Positions 1-13,600 of a stretch of DNA of 64,000 nucleotides are shown here, piece by piece (positions within the stretch are counted from its first letter, which is position 1; every line of letters starts with the position of its first letter). The stretch spans positions 1,401,501-1,465,500 of the forward strand of contig OX392530.1 in NCBI GenBank assembly GCA_947623455.1, in the 5' to 3' direction. Below the pieces are notes generated by a model. The model saw only the letters and a list, made by a program, of their open reading frames with translations, had not been told where the DNA came from and searched no databases. This DNA comes from Mimachlamys varia (Eukaryota; Mollusca; Bivalvia; Pectinida; Pectinidae). The position numbers were made by a program, and so were the translations under genes.

Positions 1-948
1 TAGTCAAGCTCTATGGGGTTGGTCAAGCTCTATGGGGGTAGTCAAGCTCTATGGGGGTGGTCAAGCTCTATGGGGGTAGTCAAGCTCTATGTGGGTGGTC
101 AAGCTCTATGAGGGAGGTCAAGCTCTATTGGGGTGGTCAAGCTCTATGGGGTAGTCAAGCTCTATGGGGGTAGTCAAGCTCTATGAGGGTGGTCAAGCTC
201 TATTGGGGTGGTCAAGCTCTATGGGAGTTGTCAAGCTCTATGAGGGAGGTCAAGCTCTATTGGGTTGGTCAAGCTCTATGGGGGTAGTCAAGCTCTATTG
301 GGGTAGTCAAGCTCTATGGGGGTGGTCAAGCTCTATGGGGGTAGTCAAGCTCTACGGGGGTTGTCAAGCTCTATGAGGGTGGTCAAGCTCTGTGAGGGAG
401 GTCAAGCTCTATGGGGGTGGTCAAGCTCTATGGGGGTGGTCAAGCTCTATGGAGGTGGTCAAGCTCTATGAGGGATGTCAAGCTCTATGAGCGTGGTCAA
501 GCTCTATGAGGGATGTCAAGCTCTATGGGGGTAGTCAAGCTCTATGGGGGTGGTCAAGCTCTATGGGGGTGGTCAAGCTCTATGGGGGTAGTCAAGCTCT
601 ATGGGGGTGGTCAAGCTCTATGGGGGTAATCAAGCTCTATGGGGGTGGTCAAGCTCTATTGGGGTGGTCAAGCTCTATGTGGGTAGTCAAGCTCTATGGG
701 GGTGGTCAAGCTCTATGAGGGAGGTCAAGCTCTATGGGGTGGTCAAGCTCTATGGGGGTGGTCAAGCTCTATGAGGGAGGTCAAGCTCTATGGGGGTGGT
801 CAAGCTCTATGGGGGTAATCAAGCTCTATGAGGGATGTCAAGCTCTATGAGCGTGGTCAAGCTCTATGGGGGTGGTCAAGCTCTATGAGGGAGGTCAAGC
901 TCTATGAGCGTGGTCAAGCTCTATGGGGTGGTCAAGCTCTATGGGGGA
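1..948. repeat. 19-bp minisatellite, about 49 copies
   Basis: Unit GGTCAAGCTCTATGGGGGT with G/A changes in the G-run, continuing off the left edge. Since 19 is not a multiple of 3, three units make a 19-residue repeat in open frames; these frames are artefacts. It lies in the intron after S13. Confidence 0.95.
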
Positions 949-1135
949 GGAAACAGTAGACTTTTGGGTCAGGAAGTCAGCTTTCAATATGTTGCAAGAC
1001 TACATGACCCTTAGGCTAGCAAAAATCCATTATAAGATTTAGGAGGACTATACCTCTGATTTGATAATCTTTAAGTGCAAGATGAAATGCTGATGAGTTT
1101 TAGTGAAGGAGTTTACATTGTTTCGAAACTTTTCG

Positions 1136-1460
1136 AAAAGCTTTAGGAAAAAGAAGACATTTTTGTTAGCTATATGAGTTGGGAGACGTTTTATAAGCTT
1201 TAGGTATAGGAAGATTTGTTTGTAAGCTCGATTAGGAGTGAGACTTTTTGATAAGCTTTAGGTGTAGGAAGATTTGTTTGTAAGTTATATGAGTTGAGAG
1301 ACGTTTTGACTTGTTTAAAGTATAAGTAAACTTGATCTCAGGTTCTATGTGGGGGAGACTTTTTGTTTTGCCAAGTTTGAAGTATAGGAAGATTTCTTTT
1401 TGTAATCTCTTTCTGTATGGAGACTTTTGACAAGCTTTAGGTATCAAAAGACACGTGTTT
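1136..1460. repeat. Degenerate ~60-bp repeats
   Basis: Four to five worn copies around AAGCTTTAGGTATAGGAAGA (near 1139, 1195, 1254, 1370, 1435). No coding exon seen in this intron part. Confidence 0.6.
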
Positions 1461-1567
1461 AAGCCCTGTGAGAAGGAAGACTTCACTACCTCTGGGAGTT
1501 AATGCGTCCTAGATAAGGAACATTTTCTTTGAGACGTCAAATTTAGGCGAAGGAAGATTTTACGTAC

Positions 1568-1622
1568 CCCTTGGAGTTGACAAGCTCTTCCTGTGTTACT
1601 ATATCCACTGTCACATTTTTAC
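1568..1622 (-). CDS. Exon 33: S13, last exon in the window
   Basis: 55 nt, phase 1 to 2: K-N-V-T-V-D-I-V-T-Q-E-E-L-V-N-S before a GTACGT donor; acceptor TATTTCTGCAG. A phase-2 end demands a following L exon. None is found between here and position 950, so it must lie beyond the left edge, across the 19-bp satellite. Confidence 0.72.
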
Positions 1623-4600
1623 CTGCAGAAATAAAACAAGTTATACACAAGATGAATTAGCAAGTAGAACGTTTTTGTTCTCAGTATTCAGAAAAAAAAT
1701 CATTTCTTGATAATGCCCATCAAGTCGAAGAATAAATTGTTCTTTAAAAATGGTTTTAAACGAATGTTTAATTGGTTTAGTTACCAATAGCAAGCCATGC
1801 TTTGTGTAGTTTCTCCTTGAACTTGTAAAAGTCAGACTTGGAAACTTTATTTGTAAGGTATAGAGGAAAGAGCATTTCGTAGTTGGTATAGGCCGATGTC
1901 AAGTTCTTTAATTCATATCTCTCTGTGCCTGATCCTGTCAAGTTGAATAGACTGGTCAGCTGGTCTCTATCTATGGATTTGACCTCCTCCGGATGTACCG
2001 ATGTACCATTGACCCGCAGCACATAATCCCACTTCCACAGGGACTCCCTGTGTACATTAATAAGGCGGGAGTAAGTGATTTGATTAATCAAATAAAGACA
2101 TAACGGCGACACATATGAATAACAAAATCATGTCAAGGACACACATTTATGAGTATATCAAAACAGCATATGGTGTTTGAAATTAGAAAGTGCTTCTTCA
2201 AATCACTTAAAAGTTAAAAATATGTGTATTGTCTGTCTGTTACCCCCCCCCCCCCCCGCCCCCCCCCCCCCCCCCCCACACACACACACTCAGAACAGAT
2301 AACTCTACTCCCTCCCAATCCTCTAGTAGACCATCTAATCCCTCCCCATCATCTAGTGATTACTAAATGCATAAAAATAACTGTTTTTGCATAAAATAAC
2401 ATCAGCATTCGATTTTGTTAAAATCTCTTTTTTTAACATTTCATTTTCAAATGGTGATAAAGCGCTTCATGAAGACAAATTTCAAAATTTCATATTCATA
2501 CAAAAAACCACATTACATATTCAAAGCGAAATGGAACACTTTTAAGGAGTTAACATAATCCCTGGGTTTAAGTTGAAGAAAACTTACCCTGTTAAACTGA
2601 CAAACTGCTTTTGTCTGATGAACTTCACATCAACATTCGACGAATCTGTTAAAAAGTTTGAAGATATCCATATAAATCTTACAGTTAAATGTTTTGATTA
2701 GAACGGAAATAACAAAACCTCTTAGGCAGGACAGTCGACAGTTAATATTAAACCAAAAAGTGCCTTGTTTCTTGACAGTGGCTTGTGCTGTTATGAAATC
2801 TTATTTTTGTATTATGATGTATTAATAATACAAGAACACCAAATGACCTTTCCATCCACGAAGACTTCATACTAACATGTATGTCCCAAGTGCCAAGGTC
2901 GAGTCATGGTCTTTATTTTCAATGAACGGTAATCACGTGATGATAATTCCGATCAAGACTGAATTATTCCCCTAGATAATAAACAAAATGTACCCAAAAT
3001 GGTTATGTCTCTATGCCAACTAAAGTATGTAACATTTCCCCTTTCGTAAAATGAACAATTTGTGATCCCCTGGTAATAAAAATGTACATTTAGAATAAAA
3101 CACCTTAGAAAACTCGCATCTAAGGAAGTACTGCATTTGATTAAAAAAAAATCAGAGAATACCAAACCGTCAACGAAACCATAATCCGAACTCAAAATCG
3201 ATTAAACTAGGGGCAAAATAGGAACAAAAGAAAGATTTGCACTCTCGTAAAAGCCCAAAAGAATAAGACCATGTGTTCCGGAAGAGTAAGCGTCTTCTGC
3301 GTCATCGACGACACCCGCCATGTAAATCTTGATCACATCCAAGTAAGCATCAATCCTCAAAATGAGAAGCGAGTCATCATTGTCATCACAACAAGTATTT
3401 AAGTATATCTAAGTCTTGAGCAGAATATTGTTGAAATGTCCGCCGGTTTGGTAATGTTTTATTCGTCACTCAGGTCCTAGGATGAACAAGGGTCATCATT
3501 TTCATGGAATGACATTTAATTACACGATGATAACATCAATCAGGTTTGCAATTCTATTTGAGTAATTTCTCGGCTTAAACTATAACAACCTTAACCCCTG
3601 CCCCGGGAATGGATGGCGGACTTTAAGGTAATGAAATTCCCATTGTGGATAGATGTTTTTAATTCAAGAACATTCCATCCATGATAATTATTTGATTCCA
3701 GTAGATCTTGGTCTGAGAAAAATAATTGATGAATTGCCCTGTCAATTTAACCCAATTTTGGCAATGCCTCTCATGCCCTATGGGTAATATCCACAGAAGT
3801 CACTATTTTGACTTGAAAAATCTTTCTGTGTTTTGGGATGAAAAAAAAAGTTAAACGCTAATGCACAACACATGACGACGGACAAGGGCAGATAAAACAA
3901 ATGTAACAAGAGGCCCAGTGACGGTAATGCAATGTAGCTGATCATCCAAAATTGAACATGGGCTAAATCCCTAGGGACAAAAAAGACACTTAGTACATGA
4001 GTATATATATTTGTTTCGGCATGAACATCAATTTCATTAATTTCTTTTTGTTACAGGGCAAGGATCTCAAATATTTTCAGTGTATGCCTGTGCGAGGATA
4101 TAGCATAACAACATGTCCATTCCTAGTTACTTGAAGGTAGTTGCGGCGGTGATACAATTCACGTATAGAATGTACGTTACGATTGTTCATAAGTGAGGCT
4201 AGATCGCCAAGATCAACCTGGTTGCACGAATGAATTTGTTTCGTCCAGTCTAACAACTTCATATTGATATAGTAGATGTTAATACGCTTCCTTGTTAAGG
4301 CTTCGGAATTGGGTCTAGATCAACTTCGTTTTGGCAAGCTTTGTAATGTTCCTTTAGGAAACCTTAAGCAAATGTTAACCAAGGTCTTTTACTTCTTCAG
4401 TATCAGTTGTGTGATGTTTCTGATATAGTTGACCTCTAAAAATGAATGATGGTCTTCTTCTAGACTAAATTTTGATCTAAACATTACCATCTGAAAGTAA
4501 TGTCTCTAGGTGTTATAGTGATATAATTATGTAACTGGATGTAAATCTGGTTTGCCTCAATCTCAAGGCACTTCCAAAATTCCATGAATCTTAGTATATA

Positions 4601-7600
4601 ATAATTATTATTATTCCATCGTAAAGAACTTTGACGCTTTTGGTATGTACATGATGGACACTGAAAATGAAATAAATAGTTTGTATATGAAAATGTTTGT
4701 TATGATACAAACAAGGCAGTTATCCTGTAAATGTCATTAACTCAGGCATTTTTGTTCTGCAGCAGAAGTTGTTTAAACTTTTGTCGAATGTCAGTTGCGA
4801 AAAATTGAAAGCTGACATATAAAAATGGTCTTTTATATGTGCAAATCCTACAAACCAGAGTATCACTGCATGCACACAACCTGTTTGTTATAATACCCCT
4901 CACTGCTAACATTGCTTGCTAGGAGATACTAAGGTGTACTGTATGGATAGTTATCACTAAGATAGTGCTACGACCTACTTCCATAGTGTTCCTGCCAGAC
5001 TTCCTTGACCTGTTCCTGAACATTATGTAAGTGGGAAATGGAAACATCTGTTACAAGGTGGAGGGACATGAGCGTTTCCGCCGACACCAGACTTGTTGTG
5101 TTAGCAAGTTGGTAATGGATAGAGTTAGTCCCGGTCACTGTCAATAGGTTTTTCGTCAGTTCTGTCGAGTTCAGGATCAGTGAATCCTTTGTATCCATCT
5201 TTGTTCCATTGATACTGAGAGAGTAATGGAGCTTCCATGAGGAATGACTGAAAAACAATCCACTGATATGAAAGTATTTTCACGCACTGACCTTTATTTA
5301 TCTATAATGGCAATGGCACTAACTTATGTAAAGTTTGCCTTACAAAACCAATAAAAGTTTATTTGTTGTGTAAAATGATATCTACATAAATCATAACTTC
5401 CAACCAAAGGAACAAAATTACAAATGATACTGATTTTTATTTACCTATTGGAAATGATAACAATTCTCGTTTTACTCAATTTAGATGTTTGACATTATCT
5501 GTTTAGAAATTTTGGATTCTCAAGTGTAGGCCCCTTGCATCACTGAAGAGTCTTAAGAGGACGGAACAGCTGTATGATGCAGTTAAATTCATTTTTTTCA
5601 GCATACTGTATATATTACTATATTTAAAAGGTGCAGCATATGTGTGTGTGACGTCATCTTTCGAAGGGTATCTGGCCGACAACGGATACAGTGTACCTCA
5701 AATTATTTACTTTCGAACATTTCTGGGATGTTCGGAAGTGCCCGAGAAACATACCCTTTCTGGTCCACCAATTCTCTCTGAGGTCCAATGTCAATCTTCA
5801 ATTGGGATGCTTCCAAATCTGTACAAAGCAAGTAAAAAAACATTTGTTCACCTCTAAGATGTTTGTATCAAACTTATTATTTCTATGCATGTTTTGTAAA
5901 GTTGGTTCAAAGCACACGTAAACTTGTAAAACGAATATTGTACTTGTGTGTTTAAGGTGAAATTCATACATTATTTTCCAAGTGTGTTATCAGATATTGT
6001 ATGAATGTTTGCAGAAATGACAAAAATAATAGGGAAAAACCCTTCTAACGAGGCAATTACACAGGAATACGTTAAAATACTCAACAAAACATCAAAACAA
6101 AGCAACTAGTCAAAACATAAAACAAGATAATTTATACACAAAAACAAAAGTAACAGTGCCCAACGCAACTGATACACAGGAACGACTCAAAATACTAATC
6201 AAGTCAAAATCATCTAACGCAACTCATACACAGGAACGAGTCAAAATACCAATCGAGTCAAAAACATCTAACACAACTGATACACAGGAACGAGTCGAAA
6301 TACCAATCAAGTCAAAAACATCTAACGCAACTCATACACAGGAACGAGTTAAAATACCAATCGAGTCAAAAACATCTAACGCAACTCATACACAGGAACG
6401 AGTTAAAATACTAATCAAGTCAAAAACACCTAACACAACTCATTCACAGGAACGAGTTAAAATACTAATCAAGTCAAAAACACCTAACGCAATAACTTTA
6501 ACACAAGAAATCCTCAACATTAATACAAAACTTAATTATAACATTGAAACAAGCCAAAATACCTAACACAAGACCTCCTCGTAGTTATGTCTTGCTTTTG
6601 TCGCTTTTTCAATAACTTCAAAGTCAAACGGAATGTGTTAGAATGGCAAAATATAAACAGCAAGATGGTATCATTAACTTTTGTTTAGTTAATCACCATT
6701 TTCCTACCTGGATACTGCTTGACAAGGGTCTTGATGATAGCAGCCTTAATCTCCTCATAAGCAGCACTGGAAATCTCGTGCTCCGTTGTTATAGAGGAGA
6801 ACTTCTGTGTACTGGTGACCTTTGACCCGGAGATAAATTTATAGGTGGATCCTTTGGCAGTTGTGACATTCCAGCTGGACTGGAGGGCGCTAATATTGAG
6901 TGGCGGAGGATAGGTGTGTGTTCCATTCACATCTAGTATAAAGGGGATGTGCCATGCAGTCGAGCTGAGGAAAGGATATACTAAGGTTAATATTGAATTC
7001 AAAACAATCGAAGGAGGATAGTATTAGGCGGTCGACATTTATTCACCCATCTGACTTAAAAACAATTAATATTATAATCCCAGATGGCATGGATGGTCGG
7101 CTTGGGCAGCGGCTTGTACATGTATATAGGCCTTTAACAAACGCGATCTAGGCTTGATTGGGGCGGTATTATTTGTCTCACCTTCACAAAACATATTTTA
7201 TTTCAAGTCTTCCCTTAAGATATTTCAGGAAAAATATGAATTTAAGAGAAAAAAACTATGCAGAATAATTTTAATAATAAATCCGCCAACCCTTCCACTT
7301 TCGATCGGGTGAGCCATTTACGCCAAAACCCTTGTCTTTATGTGGCAGGGACAGCCTGTCCAGGTTTTCTGATAATTATGAGACTATAATGTAGTAATGT
7401 TTTAATGGATTTGTAAAGTCCAAGATATTTATTATTTTGATATTATTTAATTATATCCTGTATTGCTCATGTATTGTTAAAGTGCTTTACTGTACTGTCT
7501 TTGTGTTATTGTCCAGTTGTCAGTTGTGTAGAGCCATGTGCTTCTGTTTATGTGTTGTGACCTGTGACCTTTTAAATTCTTACCTGTATTCTGGTCATGT

Positions 7601-10600
7601 GACCTATACCTGGCCTTTCTTCCACCCTGTCCAACTGCACATGCTTAGTGTGAGCTGGGACAGAGATATCTATACATGTACCTCACCTGGAATCCCGAAG
7701 ACACAAAGCACCAGGTAGGAAACTATGATTTATTTATCTAATTTAGTAAATTGGTATATTCATAATGTATTGAAAATATAGTTCAGTATTTGGTGTAAGA
7801 TTTATAACTAATAAGATATTGTATATTAGCTGATTTACTGAAATAATGTGGTCAGTGAATAATGTTCAGGCTTTCGGCCATTTTGACAATATATTGTTTT
7901 AAGGTATACATTCATTTCTTGTATGTGTTAATTCATATCTTAAGAGTGTTAGGTGATATTATATTCACTAAGCAAGATGTACATCATGTAGGATAGCTTT
8001 TCATATAGTATTAATTATGAATTTAACTTATAATTAATAAGGGACCTTTTCCTTTTGTTCAGACTCAACATCATAATAAACCTATACCTGAGCTACTGAA
8101 TAATGAAACGCCTTAAAGCCACTGTCACTTTGATAGAGTAAGTTCATATTTAACATATTCTTATTTATATGTACTATCTATATTGTTCATACTCTTAGTC
8201 ATATTACATGTATATTAAGAAGTAATGTAACGTCCATGAAATATGTTATATATCCTGGTGTCAAGTCATGTATAATAATAACTAGGTAGTAATCAATAAT
8301 GATTATATATATTTATGATTCAGTAAAGTTTATGAGTAAGTCAGTATGTCATAAGTACTCTGTACCCAGTATGGTGTAAAGTCTAATTAGTAATTGTAGT
8401 GTTATGTTGTTAAATAGTATTGTTGAAATGTGTCACTGTGATATTGTATATGTACATGTATTACGTCACGTATATTGTGTATATTGTATTGTTTTAAGGC
8501 TTTTAAAAAGTAAAGATCAAAGAACATTCTGGCTGTGTATGGTTGTCTGTGTTAGCCTCTGCCCCAAATCCCCATCCCTGTTTCATTTATAAACAGAGCT
8601 TCGCAGCATGTTCTTATGTTAAGGGTATAGTCTGTGTCCTTATTGTGACATCTACAAGCTGCATAGCGGAAACTGGGGTAACAAGAGGAAGAGCAAAAAT
8701 GGTATTTGGACACTTGCCCCGGTTTCCTCTCACATGAATACCCCGCACGCAAACATACGGGCCAAAGACAGCGGAAAAACTTGTTTCACAAGTGTTATAA
8801 AGAAATAAAATCATTTCTTGTTAGTGATTTCACGAAATAAAAGTTTTTCAGTAGCATTAATGAAGGCAAACTTTGGCTTTCCTTTTTTCTGAACGCATTT
8901 GATAAAGAATTATCAATATACAGAACCTGTTTTGCTTAGATAATAAGTTTAAAGTGTCTCGGTCTAGTCTATATCAAGACTAAAAAGAACTGTCATTTCT
9001 GATACGCTTTGAATATGACAGAATATGATTTACATATAAACTTGATCAATTATTAAGTTTTGAGTTATTTTTCTGTAAAAACAAACTGAATCTGGTCAAT
9101 TTTGTCATCGTACAAGCCAAATTTAGTAAGGCAACCTCAAACCTTACCCTTCTTTGGAGAAATATTCCCTGGGTGTACTGGTAATTGTTACTTTCACACT
9201 GTCTGAAAATAAATAAAAACCAAACGTAGAGCTAACGATACATAGCATGCCATAACACAACACTATGGAATCAGATTGGTAGCTGTTCGGTTTATATAGA
9301 CATGTTGAAGTGGTGCTAAGGAATTCCAAAGAGCATGTGTGTGGAAAACAAAATAGACTATACCGAAGTGAAATTAATCCATAATCCGAACTCAAGATAG
9401 ATTAAATTAGGCCAAAATTCGAAAAAGGAAAGAACCACATTGAACAGCGAGCAGTGCAAGCCATGGTTAAGGCCAAATTCAGAGTGAGGGTGCATGTCGG
9501 CATTTTGTGAAGGGATGCAAAACTATTGTCAAGTCTACCTAAAATCAGGACAATGGTTTTAGCAAAAACAAGAATATGTTCTTTTCTGCACTTAACAGTT
9601 TGTTTGGAAAAAAGACGTCTTTATTTGACTTGTTAACTAACAAGACATATATACTGCAACCCCACACAAATTTAGGTTATCGAACAAACATGTAGGAGGA
9701 AATTGCATGCAAAGTAGTCTTGGTGTACATGTATATCTTATTTCTGAACAACCTCATAATCTAATCAAAACCTACAATTGTTTTAATATGTTATGACTTG
9801 TACTTCATAAGTAAGCTGGACACCTCGAATAAAGGGAGAATTGTTACCATTGTAGTAGCGGGAGTAGTACTGCTCTAGTAATGAGCTAAGCTGGTGGTAA
9901 TGGGAGGAGGACAGCCGATGAGATAGATACACTCCACCGAGACTGCTATATCGACTGTATATCCTTCGGAACGCCCACTGCCAGGAAAAGATATACCCGT
10001 ATCCATAATGGCCAGCAACACCAGAATACTGATTATTGAAGTACGACCAAGCGATAGGTCGGATCGAAGACAGGGAAATCACATGGTCATTCTTGTACAC
10101 ATGGTAGTACAAACGCCAAGAAGTGTGTCTGTTCAACAAAAACAATACCGAATAGACAATATCACATGAAACAGATCACAACAGTATTTAAAGTTTAAAG
10201 TTTGCTCAAATATGTAAGCAGAATAGTAGATTTACCACTAATATAAAATCGTTATTCAGCGCTTTAAATTGAGCATATTATATCAATCTGGAGGTGATTA
10301 CATTAAAATGAATATAAATTATTGATAACCATTATTATTTTGTATAAGCGAATTTCCCTTACCCACTGGTATCAACAACTTCCTCTTGGAACTCCACTTT
10401 AACATGGTAGCAACCACAAACTTTGAACTCTGTAAATAAACGTGTCATCAAATTTACAATCATTCAGCAGACAAACATTCACTTTTGCAATACAGGAACA
10501 CATGACAAGTACACGCAATGAAATAGTTTTTTAAGCCATGGCCTTTTGCCTTAATCACGGTTTGCAAGGTTAGTTGAGAAACAAACCCCTTTAATTTATA

Positions 10601-13600
10601 TTTCCTTAAAGAGGTTAAGTCAAGTCTTAGATTTTCCATGGCAACATGAAGCTGTACAGTATGCCAACTTAATACTTATACAAAAATGCAGTGTATGTAT
10701 CGCTCAACCGGAAATGACAGTACATGTATAATAATTTTGTTTTTTGATGGAAATACTGACGGTATCAAAGATTTGATCCAGAGTTTAAATATACAATATC
10801 CTCTGGAACAAATCTTGTAGCATAAGTGAATGTGTCTCTTTATAATCAGCAATGGTTTGAACCAAGACAATAATACTTTAAACCAATTAAGGGCGGCTTT
10901 CTGATTGGATGAGATCTTTGCACACCTCTATGAAAAAAAATCCGAAAATGGCGCGAAAAATGTGACGTCACAATACGGCAATTGACGTTGCGTATTGATT
11001 TGCATAAAGGTATCCGTTGTTAGATCAGTCAAATTGTACATAAACATGTTTTAAATTTGAAAAAATAAGTTTCAAAAATAAATTAATTATAAGCGTTGAG
11101 GTCAATTATTTTTTAGTTTCATAGGGTTATGAAAAAAATTTGGTTGCAAACTTTTGTTAGAATCCGCTACATTTTTTTCCTACCCCAATGTAACTCAAAA
11201 AATGTCATCAATGTTTAAATAATCAATAACTAGGATGTTAAACTATTATCTAAAATAATTCGATTTTCGTCGCCAATCTTCCTCTCTAGATTTCGAAACC
11301 CTTCATTAATAAAATGATGTGTGCCGTTTTTCAATACGAGTGCGTCATTCAGTGAAAGTTTGACGAATGGTCAAATGATTAACATATGTCACACCATCGC
11401 AAAACTGAGCAAGCAATATGAAAAAGTAGAGTTACCTGGATTTTGATTCAGTAAAGACGTGGTCATATCTTTTTCTAAAGCAGAGAAATCTGTGACTGAC
11501 ACCTTGTGGGTGGAGTAGACACTTATGAGAGACTGGAACCATTGGAGCGAGGTACTGATGGAGATGTGTGAAGGCAGAGTTGAATTTAGTGAGGGCCATG
11601 ATTGGGCGTCCACTGTCCAATGGTGACCGTGCTCTCCATTGTACCGCAAGAAGTAGGTCAACTGCCATAATATCCCACTGTAACCAAATTAAAGCAACTT
11701 AAATACTGTTAATTAACAGTAACGTATAGTTACTTACTTAGTCTATTGACTCAGACATCTTAGGTTTAGTTTTAAAGTGTATGTACATGTATCTACAATA
11801 CAATCTTACTGGGTTTTTTTCTATCTTAAAATGTTTTTCCAACATATGATTCTACGCATACTTGAGATTGCCTATCAATCGACGTTCTTGGCCATAAATG
11901 AAGTACGAAAATAAGATATTTTCCACAAACATTCAGAGGCGAAATCATTAACAGAAAATTCTTAATATCGATGCTACTTACTTTGCTGTTGGTAGTTGCT
12001 GTTGTTTCACAATATCCACATCGAGACACGTCTTACCTATAATGAGATACAATTATTTATAGACATGTTACAATATACAGTGTATCAATAGTATTAATAG
12101 ATTTATCTTATTTATTATATGCATTTATATAAAACATATATTTTGGCTAGCAACAATTTAGATGAAAGGTTTAAGGAATAGCTTTCTTAATGAAGGGGCT
12201 TTCGGCGACCTATCTCCTTTTAAATTTAAATGTCAATATCATATTCAATCAACAACCCATGCAGGCGGCAACATCTGAACATGTGCTTTAGTTTGTGTTA
12301 TACAGGAGCTATAGTCTGTATCATACAGCAGCTTTATTCTGTATCTTACAGGAGCTTTATTCTGTATCATACATCGGCTTTATTCTGTATCATACATCGG
12401 CTTTATTCTGTATCTTACAGGAGCTTTAGTCTTATCTTACAGGAGCTTTAGTCTTATCTTACAGCAGCTTTAGTGTTTGTCTTACAGGAACTTTAGTCTG
12501 TATCATACAGACGCTATAGTCTGTATCTTACAAAAGCTTTAAACTGTATCCGACAGAAACTTTATTCTGTATCTTTCTGGAACTTTAGTCACTATCTTAC
12601 AGGAGCCGAATATTAACAGGGTGCATCAAGGTTTTTGAAACGAATTCTAGTACATGGAACCCATGCACTATCCTGTAATTGTAATACGTATCCTAGCATG
12701 ATCATCTTAGCAACAATACCACTCTGGCACTGCCGACTCAAGTTCATTCTGTATCAAGCTACTGTGTTAACGTAGATATACTCACAGAAACCCATACCGC
12801 TCCAGGCAGACTTGAGTGTGGTAAGGAGAGTGTCTCGCTGTGTCTTTGTGTAGTAGAACTTGGTGTTATAATACAGATGGAAGGCGTAAGAGAACTGCCA
12901 CATGTCTATATGTCTTGTTACTGTCTGATAGTGCACGCCATACTGGCTCATCCACGTTGTGTTATACTCCCGCCATTTTATGTCGAGTGTAGTCCTCGAG
13001 TTCAACCATGCCCCATTCCACCACACAAAGTAGATGATTCGCCAGTAAGACACCCTGGTTTTTAACAAACGATAATAAATTAAAACTTTTCTAAAAAAAA
13101 CAAGTTATTCGTATGAATTTAAGGATCTCCTTGTCAAACTTGGTTTATGATACAAATGCTTACCACACTTATATATTATAAACATCAATGATTTGCTACT
13201 AGGTCTTTAGCTCTCAAACGAAGTTTTAAATGCACCGTGTAAATATGTTACTAAAACCAATCCTATGGGAGTAGGATACGAACACGCTGCCAGCTTCCTT
13301 TAATCAAACAAATTACAATGAATCCATATAAAGAATTTAAGGAGTAAGAAATGTCAGGGAGAAGGTGAAAGGTATGGATGGGTCCATCATAAGGAAAAGG
13401 TTACACAATGAAAACAAATACAAAACCGCAACATCTATTTATACAAATCTTTTAAATGGGGCGGTATACAGGGCACACCAGGTCAATACAGAAACAACTC
13501 AAACCGTGGTAACATACATTGGAGGACGGCAAAGCTTCCTTGTATATGTTATAAATATAAATAAATATCATTTGACACACACATATATATTGAAAAGGTT

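Noticed and set aside
164..718. 70-codon frames with 19-residue repeats
   Set aside because: Satellite-derived.
1777..2112. TAA after L12 as the end of the gene
   Set aside because: A GTAACT donor precedes it and a well-formed S exon follows at 1568-1622.
5700..5780. Alternative S exon for module 11
   Set aside because: A phase 1-2 segment can be drawn, but its acceptor lacks a pyrimidine tract and the residues do not fit the S pattern.
6156..6566. 136-codon plus-strand frame with 18-residue repeats
   Set aside because: Intronic 54-bp tandem repeat, no start context or splice support.
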